From G963665085 sp963665085 (GTDB lineage: Bacteria; Bacteroidota; Bacteroidia; Bacteroidales; JAAAOM01): a stretch of 64,000 nucleotides of DNA. This document shows, piece after piece, positions 1-7,912 of the stretch. The DNA lies in assembly GCA_963665085.2 (NCBI GenBank), contig CAXXXS010000001.1:930001-994000 (forward strand), written 5' to 3'. The notes beneath the pieces were generated by a model. It did no database searches. It was not told the DNA's origin and saw only the letters and a list, made by a program, of their open reading frames with translations. Position 1 is the stretch's first letter. Each line of letters begins with the position of its first letter. The translations under genes were made by a program, and so were the position numbers.

Positions 1-2853
1 CTGAGACGTTTTTCCATTAAGAACAACAAATAACTTATCTGTTAACCGTCCTTTCAGGCTTAAAATTTCCCTATCAAACTCTTCCTCAATTTTTGTTAAA
101 AGAGGTTTAGTTGATGCCTTATGCTTCTTGTCCTTGACAGAACGTGAGAAAAGCTTTTTATCAATAACAATACCTCTAAGTGATGGAGAGGCTTTTAATG
201 AAGCATCTTTAACATCACCGGCCTTATCACCGAAAATAGCACGAAGCAATTTTTCCTCAGGAGAAGGATCTGATTCACCTTTAGGAGTAATCTTACCAAT
301 AAGAATATCTCCAGGTTTAACATCAGCACCTATTCGAATTAAACCATTTTCATCAAGGTTTTTAGTTGCATCCTCACTAACATTTGGAATATCTGATGTT
401 AGTTCCTCCAAGCCACGTTTTGTATCACGTACCTCAAGAAGATACTCATCAATGTGAATAGACGTGAAAATATCTTCTCTAACTACTCTTTCAGAAATAA
501 CAATTGCATCCTCAAAGTTGTACCCCTTCCAAGGCATGAATGCAACTTTCAGGTTTTTACCTAAACCTAGTTCACCTTGTTGGGTTGCATAACCTTCGGT
601 AAGAACTTGTCCCTTCTCAACTTTATCACCTTTTCTAACAATAGGTTTTAAGTTAATACAAGTACTTTGGTTTGTTTTCCTGTATTTTGGAAGTTTATAT
701 CTTTTTGTTTCGCCTTCAAAGCTCACAAATTTTTCTTCTTCTGTTTTGTCGTATCGAACAATAACCTCATTTGCATCAACATATTCAACTACTCCATCGC
801 CTTCACCAACAACCATTAAACGAGAATCCCGGGCAACAATTGGTTCAATACCTGTACCAACAATTGGAGATTGTGCCCTGATACAGGGCACAGCCTGACG
901 CATCATGTTTGACCCCATCAATGCACGGTTCGCATCATCATGCTCAAGGAATGGAATTAAAGAAGCAGCTATAGAAGCGATTTGGTTTGGGGCAACGTCC
1001 ATCAAATCAACTGTTTCTTTTTCGGCAAGAGGATAATCAGCTTCGTAACGAGCTTTAACTTTAGCATTTACAAAATTACCATCATCATGAAATGGTGCGT
1101 TTGCCTGTGCAATAATTTTATTTTCTTCCTCTTCGGCGCTTAAATAAATAACACCTTCTGGATCAAGATTTATCTTTCCTTCTTCAACTTGTCTGTAAGG
1201 AGTTTCAATAAATCCAAGATCATTAATTTTTGCAAAAACACATAATGAAGAAATCAAACCAATGTTAGGTCCTTCAGGTGTTTCAATTGGACATAACCTA
1301 CCATAGTGTGTGTAGTGAACGTCACGAACTTCGAAACCTGCCCTTTCTCTGGAAAGACCTCCAGGCCCTAAGGCAGATAACCTACGTTTGTGAGTCATTT
1401 CAGCCAATGGGTTTGTTTGATCCATAAACTGAGAAAGCTGGTTTGTTCCAAAGAATGAATTAATTACGGATGATAATGTTTTTGAATTGATCAAATCAAT
1501 AGGCGTAAATACCTCATTATCCCTTACATTCATTCTCTCACGTATTGTTCTTGCCATACGTGCAAGCCCAACACTAAATTGATTACCAAGCTGTTCACCA
1601 ACTGTACGTACCCTTCTATTACTTAAGTGGTCGATATCATCAACATCTGTTTTTGAATTTATTAATTCAATAAGATATTTAATGATTTCAATTATATCTT
1701 CTTTGGTTAAGACTTTAACATCAATATCTGTCTTTAAACCAAGTTTTTTATTTATTCTATATCTACCTACCTCACCAAGATCATATCGCTTGTCTGAGAA
1801 AAACAATTTATCGATAACATCTCGTGCAGTTGCCTCATCTGGTGGTTCAGAATTTCTTAATTGACGATAAATATGCAGTACCGCCTCTTTTTCTGAGTTA
1901 CAAGGATCTTTTTGTAACGTATTATAAATAATTGCATAATCTGCAAGGTTGGTATCTTCTTTATGAAGTAAGATTGTTTTAGAACCAGAATCGATAATTT
2001 CATCGATATGGTCATCTTCTAAAACAGTTTCACGATCGATAATTACTTCATTACGTTCAATTGAAACTACTTCTCCTGTATCTTCATCAACAAAATCTTC
2101 TACCCATGATTTTAATACCCTAGCGGCTAATTTTCTGCCGACGAGTTTCTTCAATGCTGCTTTAGATACTTTAATTTCATCAGCAAGGTTAAAGATTTCT
2201 AAAATATCCTTATCCGCCTCATAGCCAATTGCTCTAAGAAGAGTAGTTACAGGTAATTTCTTCTTACGATCAATATACGCATACATAACGCTGTTAATGT
2301 CAGTAGCGAATTCAATCCAAGAGCCTTTAAAAGGAATAATACGTGCTGAATACAGTTTGGTACCATTCGCATGTAAGCTTTGACCAAAGAAAACACCAGG
2401 CGAACGGTGTAACTGAGAAACAACAACACGTTCTGCTCCGTTAATTACAAAAAGTCCCCTTTCGGTCATATAAGGTATAGTACCTAAATATACTTCTTGA
2501 ACAACGGTATCAAAATCCTCATGTTCTGGATCTGTACAGTATAATTTTAGTTTTGCCTTTAATGGAACACTAAAGGTTAATCCACGTTCTATACACTCTT
2601 CAATAGAGTATCTTGGTGGATCAATTTGATAATCTAGAAACTCGAGTACAAAATTGTTTCGTGTATCCGTTATTGGGAAATTTTCTTCAAATACCTGGTT
2701 AAGCCCTTCTTTTTTCCTTTGCTTGGGAGTTGTCCCTAATTGGAAAAATTCTTTGAATGCTTTTAATTGTATTTCAAGAAAATCTGGATAGTCTAACTGA
2801 TTCTTAATCGAAGCGAAACTTACTCTCTTAGCGGATCTTGTTAACTCTGCCAT
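1..2853 (-). CDS. rpoB: DNA-directed RNA polymerase subunit beta (partial, 3' end outside window)
   Basis: Catalytic beta subunit of RNA polymerase. Reading from the ATG at 2853 gives 951 uninterrupted codons to the window edge, so roughly the last quarter of the protein is missing. The rifampicin-pocket segment is plain around residues 470-500, with QLSQFMDQ, THKRRLSALGPGG and ETPEGPNIGLI. Asp478, His488 and Ser493 line up with E. coli Asp516, His526 and Ser531, so the pocket looks like the sensitive form. It follows rplL after a gap of 104 bases that holds a terminator-like hairpin. The gene order nusG-rplK-rplA-rplJ-rplL-rpoB is the universal bacterial one. The identification is certain; only the C-terminus is unseen. 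Confidence 0.98.
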   Translation of the reverse strand, partial: MAELTRSAKRVSFASIKNQLDYPDFLEIQLKAFKEFFQLGTTPKQRKKEGLNQVFEENFPITDTRNNFVLEFLDYQIDPPRYSIEECIERGLTFSVPLKAKLKLYCTDPEHEDFDTVVQEVYLGTIPYMTERGLFVINGAERVVVSQLHRSPGVFFGQSLHANGTKLYSARIIPFKGSWIEFATDINSVMYAYIDRKKKLPVTTLLRAIGYEADKDILEIFNLADEIKVSKAALKKLVGRKLAARVLKSWVEDFVDEDTGEVVSIERNEVIIDRETVLEDDHIDEIIDSGSKTILLHKEDTNLADYAIIYNTLQKDPCNSEKEAVLHIYRQLRNSEPPDEATARDVIDKLFFSDKRYDLGEVGRYRINKKLGLKTDIDVKVLTKEDIIEIIKYLIELINSKTDVDDIDHLSNRRVRTVGEQLGNQFSVGLARMARTIRERMNVRDNEVFTPIDLINSKTLSSVINSFFGTNQLSQFMDQTNPLAEMTHKRRLSALGPGGLSRERAGFEVRDVHYTHYGRLCPIETPEGPNIGLISSLCVFAKINDLGFIETPYRQVEEGKINLDPEGVIYLSAEEEENKIIAQANAPFHDDGNFVNAKVKARYEADYPLAEKETVDLMDVAPNQIASIAASLIPFLEHDDANRALMGSNMMRQAVPCIRAQSPIVGTGIEPIVARDSRLMVVGEGDGVVEYVDANEVIVRYDKTEEEKFVSFEGETKRYKLPKYRKTNQSTCINLKPIVRKGDKVEKGQVLTEGYATQQGELGLGKNLKVAFMPWKGYNFEDAIVISERVVREDIFTSIHIDEYLLEVRDTKRGLEELTSDIPNVSEDATKNLDENGLIRIGADVKPGDILIGKITPKGESDPSPEEKLLRAIFGDKAGDVKDASLKASPSLRGIVIDKKLFSRSVKDKKHKASTKPLLTKIEEEFDREILSLKGRLTDKLFVVLNGKTSQ

Positions 2854-2900
2854 TTACTATGAGGAATAATATTTAACTAAACTAAATAAATAGAAATACG

Positions 2901-2939
2901 AAAAAGGCTTAGAATCCCCAACAAGGGTTTCTAAACCTT
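2901..2939 (-). terminator. Terminator-like hairpin (attenuator) between rplL and rpoB
   Basis: On the minus strand, arms at 2939-2925 and 2918-2904 form a 15-position stem with one A-A mismatch and one G-U pair, a six-base loop, and a run of five T overlapping the stem base. It lies inside the operon, after rplL and before rpoB. Partial termination here would lower polymerase output relative to ribosomal proteins, as the known rplL-rpoB attenuator does in E. coli. The hairpin is seen; the function is inferred. Confidence 0.65.
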
Positions 2940-2957
2940 AATAAAGTTACTAAAAAA

Positions 2958-3341
2958 TTATTTTATTTCAACTTCAGCACCTGCTTCCTCTAATTGAGCT
3001 TTAAGTGCTTCAGCTTCATCTTTTGGAACTCCTTCTTTGATTGGAGAAGGTACAGCATCAACAATACCTTTTGCTTCTTTAAGTCCAAGGCCTGTTAATT
3101 CTTTAACTAATTTTACGATTTGTAATTTAGCTCCACCTGGTGATTTTAAGATAACATCAAATTCTGTTTTCTCGTCAGCGGCAGCACCACCTTCAGCTCC
3201 ACCAGCAACTGGACCTGCTACAGCAACTGCAGCGGCAGCTGGTTCAATTCCATATTCTTCTTTAAGGATATCGGCTAATTCGTTAACTTCTTTAACTGTT
3301 AGATTAACCAATTGTTCTGCAAATGCTTTTAAATCTGCCAT
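2958..3341 (-). CDS. rplL: 50S ribosomal protein L7/L12
   Basis: Stalk protein of the large ribosomal subunit; dimers bind L10 and recruit translation GTPases. The 127 residues show the usual architecture: an N-terminal dimerisation region (residues 1-35), an Ala/Gly-rich hinge (about 36-55), and the C-terminal factor-binding domain with the GLGLKEAK and VPSPIKEGV segments. Length is normal for the family. It lies 31 bases after rplJ in the same direction, so the L10-L12 pair is co-transcribed. The ATG start at 3341 gives the canonical N-terminus MADLKAFAEQL. Confidence 0.98.
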   Translation of the reverse strand: MADLKAFAEQLVNLTVKEVNELADILKEEYGIEPAAAAVAVAGPVAGGAEGGAAADEKTEFDVILKSPGGAKLQIVKLVKELTGLGLKEAKGIVDAVPSPIKEGVPKDEAEALKAQLEEAGAEVEIK

Positions 3342-3372
3342 TTTTATTCTAGTTTAATAAATTTAATACTTT

Positions 3373-3897
3373 TTAACCTTCTTTTTCTGATAATGTTTTC
3401 AATATGCCTGTTAATTTTTGACCACCTGATTGAAGTGCAGAAATAACATTCTTAGCAGGTGATTGTAACAAGCCTATGATATCTCCGATAAGCTCTTCTT
3501 TAGATTTGATATTAATAAGAGCTTCCAAGTTCTCCTCTCCTACATATGCTGATTCTTCAACATACGCAGCTTTAAGTACAGGCTTATCATTTCCTCTTCT
3601 AAACTCTTTAATAAGTTTAGCAGGAACATTGCCTACCTCGCAGAACATTACAGATGTATTTCTTTTTAATACACCGTATAACTCTTCATATCTATCGTCA
3701 CCAAAACTTTCAAAAGCTTTTCTTAGTAAGGTATTTTTTACCATCACTAATTTAATATCGCTTTCAAAACATTTTTTACGGAGATTTGAACTTTGCTCCG
3801 CATTTAATGCCTCAATATCGGTAAGATAGAAATTCTTCGTTGCCGTAATTTGTTCAACGAGACTTTCGATTATTTCGCTTTTTTCTTCTCTTGTCAT
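3373..3897 (-). CDS. rplJ: 50S ribosomal protein L10
   Basis: Base of the ribosomal L12 stalk; binds 23S rRNA and anchors L7/L12 dimers through its C-terminal helix. The 174-residue product has the L10 N-terminal fold, with segments such as KNTLLRKAFES and FEVG-like FCEVGNVPAKLIKEF, and a C-terminal helical tail for L12 binding. Only 17 bases separate it from rplA upstream. There is therefore no room for the long L10-binding leader that precedes rplJ in enterobacteria, and any control must act from elsewhere in the operon. Confidence 0.97.
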   Translation of the reverse strand: MTREEKSEIIESLVEQITATKNFYLTDIEALNAEQSSNLRKKCFESDIKLVMVKNTLLRKAFESFGDDRYEELYGVLKRNTSVMFCEVGNVPAKLIKEFRRGNDKPVLKAAYVEESAYVGEENLEALINIKSKEELIGDIIGLLQSPAKNVISALQSGGQKLTGILKTLSEKEG

Positions 3898-3914
3898 AAA
3901 GATTGAGTTTTTTA

Positions 3915-4610
3915 TTACTCATCTATCGTTTTTGCATCAACCCTAATACCAGGGCTCATTGTGCTTGAAAGACATATACTAAGGATATAAGTACCCTTTG
4001 CTGCTGTAGGCTTTAATTTATTTAAGGTATGAATAAATTCTTTCGCATTGTCAATAATCTTCTCAGCAGAAAAAGATGATTTTCCTATTGAAGTATGAAC
4101 AATACCAAACTTATCTACTTTAAAATCAATTTTACCTTGTTTAACTTCTTGAACAGCTTTACCTACGTCCATTGTTACAGTACCGCTTTTAGGATTAGGC
4201 ATTAATCCACGCGGGCCAAGTACTCTTCCGAGTTTACCAATTTTACCCATTACAGGTGGCATGGTAATAATTACATCAACATCTGTCCAACCTCCCTGAA
4301 TTTTATCGATATAATCGTCAAGTCCAACATAATCCGCGCCGGCATCGTTAGCTTCCTGTTCTTTATCTGGTGTACATAACACAAGAACACGAACTTCTTT
4401 ACCAGTACCATGAGGTAATGAAACAACGCCCCTTACCATCTGGTTTGCTTTTCTTGGATCTACGCCTAACCTTACGTCGATATCTACAGAAGAATCGAAC
4501 TTAGCATTCGTAATCTCTTTTACAAGGCCTGCAGCTTCACTAAGTTTGTACTGTTTACCTACTTCTATTTTTTCAAGCGCTGCTTTTCGATTTTTTGTTA
4601 ATCGTGCCAT
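3915..4610 (-). CDS. rplA: 50S ribosomal protein L1
   Basis: Large-subunit protein that forms the mobile L1 stalk and helps release deacylated tRNA; in many bacteria it also represses its own operon by binding the rplK leader mRNA. The 231 residues match the family length and carry the hallmark segment LGRVLGPRGLMPNPKSGT and the RNA-binding DFKVDKFGIVH region. It follows rplK after 17 bases and is clearly co-transcribed. A hairpin in the leader before rplK (5109-5144) is where L1 autoregulation would be expected. Confidence 0.98.
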   Translation of the reverse strand: MARLTKNRKAALEKIEVGKQYKLSEAAGLVKEITNAKFDSSVDIDVRLGVDPRKANQMVRGVVSLPHGTGKEVRVLVLCTPDKEQEANDAGADYVGLDDYIDKIQGGWTDVDVIITMPPVMGKIGKLGRVLGPRGLMPNPKSGTVTMDVGKAVQEVKQGKIDFKVDKFGIVHTSIGKSSFSAEKIIDNAKEFIHTLNKLKPTAAKGTYILSICLSSTMSPGIRVDAKTIDE

Positions 4611-4627
4611 CTGTAAATTTAATAATG

Positions 4628-5071
4628 TTAAACTTCAGCAGGGAACTGCCCTTTAATGGTGATTCCCATGCTTCTGGCTGTACCAGCTACCATTTTCATA
4701 GCTGACTTAACCGTAAAGGCATTTAAGTCGGCCATCTTTTCTTCAGCTATTCCTTTTACTTGTTCCCAAGTAATAGAAGCTACTTTGTTTCTGTTTGGTT
4801 CTGGAGAACCAGACTTTAATTTTGCAACTTCTTTTAGTTGTACAGCCACAGGTGGTGATTTAATTATGAAATCGAACGATTTATCGCCATAAACTGTAAT
4901 AATAACAGGTAATACTTTACCAGCTTTATCCTGAGTCCTTGCGTTAAATTGTTTACAAAACTCCATAATATTCACTCCTTTGGAACCTAAAGCAGGTCCT
5001 ACAGGAGGTGAAGGATTAGCCGCACCACCTTTAATTTGTAATTTAATTAATCCTGCGACTTCTTTTGCCAT
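4628..5071 (-). CDS. rplK: 50S ribosomal protein L11
   Basis: Large-subunit protein of the GTPase-associated centre, needed for factor binding and the stringent response. The 147-residue sequence shows the proline-rich N-terminal NPSPPVGPALGSKGVNIMEF segment and the C-terminal rRNA-binding domain ending in ARSMGITIKG. It begins at the ATG at 5071. A 102-base gap to nusG, longer than the other gaps in the ribosomal block, contains a hairpin and is likely a regulatory leader. Confidence 0.98.
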   Translation of the reverse strand: MAKEVAGLIKLQIKGGAANPSPPVGPALGSKGVNIMEFCKQFNARTQDKAGKVLPVIITVYGDKSFDFIIKSPPVAVQLKEVAKLKSGSPEPNRNKVASITWEQVKGIAEEKMADLNAFTVKSAMKMVAGTARSMGITIKGQFPAEV

Positions 5072-5108
5072 AATTTGATTATTTCAATCTAATTGTAAAC
5101 TAATATTC

Positions 5109-5144
5109 ACTGATGAGTAAAAGTTGGAAGCGATTTTCATCAGT
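5109..5144 (-). promoter_or_regulatory. Hairpin in the rplK leader
   Basis: The 102-base gap between nusG and rplK has a perfect inverted repeat, ACTGATGA at 5109-5116 and TCATCAGT at 5137-5144, with a 20-base loop and no T-run after it. It is therefore not a simple terminator. In other bacteria the L1 protein represses translation from a structured rplK leader. By position this is a candidate L1 target, but no family-specific L1 motif is claimed. Confidence 0.4.
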
Positions 5145-5173
5145 AAACATAACACGTAACAGCTATATTGTAT

Positions 5174-5722
5174 TTATTCTTTTTCTACTTGCATAAAACT
5201 AAGCTCAAGTGGCGTTTTTCTACCAAAAATTTTAACCATAACCTTAAGCTTTTTCTTTTCTTCGTTAACATCTTCAATAATCCCTGTAAAACTATTAAAA
5301 GGACCATCTATTACTTTAACTGATTCACCAACGAAGAAAGGAGTCGTATTTTCTTCATCACTAGCAGCTAACTCATCAACTTTTCCAAGGATCCTGTTAA
5401 CTTCAGACATTCTTAATGGAGTTGGTTCATCTTCACCTTTTGATTCTAAGAATCCAACAACATTTGGTATGTTCTTAAGTATATGAGGGATTTCACCAAC
5501 TAATGCAGCCTCAATTAAAATATAACCAGGAAAAAAATTTCGTTCTTTACTTATCTTTTTTCCATTTCTAATTTGATAAACTTTTTCAGTTGGAATAAGT
5601 ACTTGACTTACATATTCCTGTAAGTTTAGACCGCTGATTTCACTTTCGATGTATTCTTTTACTTTCTTTTCTTTTCCACCAACAGCTCTAAGAACGTACC
5701 ATTTTCTTTCGATGTCACCCAT
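5174..5722 (-). CDS. nusG: Transcription termination/antitermination factor NusG
   Basis: Elongation factor that binds RNA polymerase and couples it to Rho or to the ribosome. The 182 residues comprise an N-terminal NGN domain (KWYVLRAVGGKEKKVKEYIE, then NFFPGYILIEA) and a C-terminal KOW domain (GESVKVIDGPFNSFTGIIEDVNE-type, about residues 128-160). The length is typical of NusG. It lies 29 bases after secE, in the conserved secE-nusG pair. Confidence 0.98.
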   Translation of the reverse strand: MGDIERKWYVLRAVGGKEKKVKEYIESEISGLNLQEYVSQVLIPTEKVYQIRNGKKISKERNFFPGYILIEAALVGEIPHILKNIPNVVGFLESKGEDEPTPLRMSEVNRILGKVDELAASDEENTTPFFVGESVKVIDGPFNSFTGIIEDVNEEKKKLKVMVKIFGRKTPLELSFMQVEKE

Positions 5723-5751
5723 AATATTGTAAAACTTCTTTTTAGGAATGC

Positions 5752-5946
5752 TTAATAGAACATACCATAAACGAATTGCATAATTTTCTCAAAACTGATG
5801 TCCATCGCAAAAATTACAAGAGCAATGATCAAAGAAGCAACCATCACAACAACGGCACTACTTTGCAGTTCTGCCCATGTAGGCCAGGTTACCTTATGCA
5901 TCAATTCTTTGAATGATTCCTCAAAATACCTAATAATCCTTTTCAT
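5752..5946 (-). CDS. secE: Preprotein translocase subunit SecE
   Basis: Small membrane subunit that clamps the SecY channel of the general secretion pathway. The 64-residue protein has a charged amphipathic N-terminus with the signature KVTWPTWAEL (residues 18-27) and a single transmembrane helix at about 31-50, the short one-helix form. I chose the ATG at 5946. The open frame continues upstream, but that extension would translate the tRNA-Trp gene, so it is not real. The gene sits 14 bases after tRNA-Trp and 29 before nusG. Confidence 0.96.
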   Translation of the reverse strand: MKRIIRYFEESFKELMHKVTWPTWAELQSSAVVVMVASLIIALVIFAMDISFEKIMQFVYGMFY

Positions 5947-5960
5947 ATCACATTTAGTTG

Positions 5961-6033
5961 CACGGGAGGAGAGACTCGAACTCCCGACACCTGGTTTTGG
6001 AGACCAGTGCTCTACCAACTGAGCTACACCCGT
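5961..6033 (-). tRNA. tRNA-Trp (anticodon CCA)
   Basis: The minus strand folds as a 73-base cloverleaf with anticodon loop CTCCAAA flanked by stem CTGGT/ACCAG, and T-loop TTCGAGT. The acceptor stem ACGGGTG/CTCCCGT has a U-U mismatch at positions 6 and 67. The gene lies between tuf and secE, as in many bacteria. Confidence 0.95.
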
Positions 6034-6041
6034 AAAGATAT

Positions 6042-6075
6042 AAATTCGTCAGCGCATATCTGTGCTGACGAATTT
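6042..6075 (-). other. Strong hairpin between tuf and tRNA-Trp
   Basis: A perfect 12-bp inverted repeat (6042-6053 and 6064-6075) with a 10-base loop follows the tuf stop codon on the minus strand. The bases after it are not a clean T-run. It is therefore more likely an mRNA 3'-end stabiliser, processing site or weak attenuator than a full terminator. Read-through into tRNA-Trp, secE and nusG is expected. Confidence 0.6.
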
Positions 6076-6109
6076 ATTCAAAGAACAAATAATATATTAT
6101 TGAAATATT

Positions 6110-7297
6110 TTACTCAACGATTTCAATAACCTGTCCAGCACCAACTGTTCTACCACCTTCACGGATAGCAAAACGTAACCCTTGGTTAATAGCAACAGGA
6201 TATATCAAATCTACAGTGATAGTTACGTTATCACCAGGCATTACCATTTCAGTTCCTTCTGGAAGAGTAATTTCTCCTGTGATATCAAGTGTCCTAAGAT
6301 AGAACTGAGGTCTGTATTTGTTATGGAATGGAGTATGACGTCCACCTTCTTCTTTTTTCAATACGTAAACTTCAGCTTTAAACCTAGTATGAGGAGTAAT
6401 TGAACTTGGTTTAGCCAATACCATACCCCTTTTTATTTCGTTTTTATCAACACCTCTTAACAATAATCCAACGTTATCACCAGCTTCACCAGTGTCAAGG
6501 ATTTTACGGAACATTTCTACTCCCGTACATACTGTTTTGCTTTTTTCAGCACCAAGACCTACCATCTCTAATTCATCACCAGTATGAACAACACCGGTTT
6601 CAATTCTACCAGTAGCAACTGTACCACGACCAGTGATAGAGAATACGTCCTCAACAGGCATTAGGAATGGCTTATCTTTGTCACGAGGAGGGATTGGAAT
6701 CCACTCATCTACAGCATCCATAAGCTCCATAATTTTATCAACCCATTCTGCCTCTCCGTTTAATCCACCTAATGCAGATCCATGAATAACAGGAGCATTG
6801 TCGCCATCAAATTCGTAGAAATCAAGAAGTTCACGAACTTCCATTTCAACAAGCTCAAGAAGTTCTGGGTCATCAACCATATCCACTTTATTAAGGAAAA
6901 CTACAATCTTAGGTACGTTTACCTGACGTGCCAATAGAATGTGTTCACGAGTTTGTGGCATAGGACCATCTGTACCTGCTACAACAAGAATAGCACCATC
7001 CATTTGGGCAGCACCAGTAACCATGTTTTTAACATAGTCAGCGTGACCAGGACAGTCTACGTGAGCATAATGCCTGTTTGCTGTTTGATATTCTACGTGA
7101 GCAGTGTTAATTGTAATACCACGTTCTTTTTCTTCAGGGGCATTATCAATAGAGTCAAAGTCTCTAACTTCTGATAAACCTTTATCTGCTAACACTTTTG
7201 TAATAGCAGCAGTAAGTGTTGTTTTCCCGTGGTCTACGTGGCCGATAGTACCAATGTTGACATGAGGTTTAGACCTGTCGAATTTTTCTTTAGCCAT
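6110..7297 (-). CDS. tuf: Translation elongation factor Tu
   Basis: GTPase that delivers aminoacyl-tRNA to the ribosome. The 395 residues match the family exactly. G1 is GHVDHGKT (residues 19-26), the effector region is RGITINTAHVEYQT, G3 is DCPGHADYVKNM, G4 is NKVDMVDD, and G5 is GSALGG. The beta-barrel domains 2 and 3 follow and end in GAGQVIEIVE. The gene lies between four upstream tRNA genes and tRNA-Trp, an arrangement like the thrU-tyrU-glyT-thrT-tufB cluster of E. coli. Confidence 0.99.
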   Translation of the reverse strand: MAKEKFDRSKPHVNIGTIGHVDHGKTTLTAAITKVLADKGLSEVRDFDSIDNAPEEKERGITINTAHVEYQTANRHYAHVDCPGHADYVKNMVTGAAQMDGAILVVAGTDGPMPQTREHILLARQVNVPKIVVFLNKVDMVDDPELLELVEMEVRELLDFYEFDGDNAPVIHGSALGGLNGEAEWVDKIMELMDAVDEWIPIPPRDKDKPFLMPVEDVFSITGRGTVATGRIETGVVHTGDELEMVGLGAEKSKTVCTGVEMFRKILDTGEAGDNVGLLLRGVDKNEIKRGMVLAKPSSITPHTRFKAEVYVLKKEEGGRHTPFHNKYRPQFYLRTLDITGEITLPEGTEMVMPGDNVTITVDLIYPVAINQGLRFAIREGGRTVGAGQVIEIVE

Positions 7298-7367
7298 ATC
7301 TCAAATAATATTAGAATTTGTATTCCTTAAAATAATTATGTTAATTTTAAATTGTCCAATCGTTAAG

Positions 7368-7439
<72 letters not shown>

Positions 7440-7449
7440 TTAAAAGCTG

Positions 7450-7522
7450 AGCGGGAAACGAGGCTCGAACTCGCGACCCCAACCTTGGAAGGGTTGTGCT
7501 CTACCAACTGAGCTATTCCCGC
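7450..7522 (-). tRNA. tRNA-Gly (anticodon TCC)
   Basis: The minus strand folds as a 73-base cloverleaf. Acceptor GCGGGAA pairs with TTCCCGC, the anticodon loop is CTTCCAA, and the T-loop is TTCGAGC. It lies 10 bases before tRNA-Thr(GGT) and belongs to the same transcript. Confidence 0.96.
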
Positions 7523-7582
7523 TTTTGAAAAACCAAAATTTAGTAGCTCAGAGCTTATAACTAAATATTAGCTCTTTTTTAG

Positions 7583-7665
7583 TGGGGAGAGGAGGATTCG
7601 AACCTCCGAAGTCGTACGACAACAGATTTACAGTCTGCCCCAGTTGGCCACTTTGGTATCTCCCC
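7583..7665 (-). tRNA. tRNA-Tyr (anticodon GTA)
   Basis: The minus strand gives an 83-base class II tRNA with a long variable arm. Acceptor GGGGAGA pairs with TCTCCCC, the anticodon loop is CTGTAAA between CAGA/TCTG stems, and the discriminator is A. Confidence 0.95.
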
Positions 7666-7734
7666 AACTACGAAATGATTTATTTATATGATAAACGATT
7701 ATCATTTATTCTACAAACTTCATCATTTATGATG

Positions 7735-7808
7735 AGCCGATGGAGGGATTCGAACCCACGACCTGCTGATTACAAATCAGCTGCTCTGGCCAACTGAGCT
7801 ACATCGGC
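7735..7808 (-). tRNA. tRNA-Thr (anticodon TGT)
   Basis: The minus strand folds as a 74-base cloverleaf. Acceptor GCCGATG pairs with CATCGGC, the anticodon loop is TTTGTAA, and the T-loop is TTCGAAT. It is the first gene of the tRNA-tuf-ribosomal block, about 50 bases after the predicted transcription start. Confidence 0.96.
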
Positions 7809-7820
7809 TTTTAGAAAGAA

Positions 7821-7864
7821 CGACCGATTCTGGAGCTTTTTTAACACCTCTCAAAATCGGTTCG
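7821..7864 (-). other. 5' leader stem of the tRNA-tuf transcript
   Basis: Between the predicted start site and tRNA-Thr(TGT), CGACCGATT (7821-7829) faces AATCGGTTCG (7855-7864) as a nine-pair stem with one bulged base. It forms the very 5' end of the transcript. It could be a processing stem for the first tRNA or an RNA stabiliser. Function is inferred only from position. Confidence 0.4.
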
Positions 7865-7894
7865 CAAATGTATGGAAAAATATTTTATATCAAA
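7865..7894 (-). promoter_or_regulatory. Promoter of the tRNA-tuf-ribosomal block
   Basis: On the minus strand, TTTG (7894-7891), an 18-base spacer and TACATTTG (7872-7865) match the Bacteroidota housekeeping promoter TTTG-N19-TAnnTTTG. The start site would fall near 7860, just ahead of the leader stem. Confidence 0.75.
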
Positions 7895-7912
7895 ATATAT
7901 TTCAACATTTTT

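Noticed and set aside
3037..3829. Plus-strand open frames opposite rplL and rplJ
   Set aside because: They are shadows of ribosomal protein genes whose identity is certain; the Ala/Ser-rich translations match no family.
5752..6018. Longer SecE start giving an 88-residue protein
   Set aside because: The extra 24 codons would be the tRNA-Trp gene; the ATG at 5946 gives the normal SecE N-terminus.
7830..7846. BoxA-like antitermination sequence near the tRNA promoter
   Set aside because: The resemblance is on the plus strand, opposite to the transcript.
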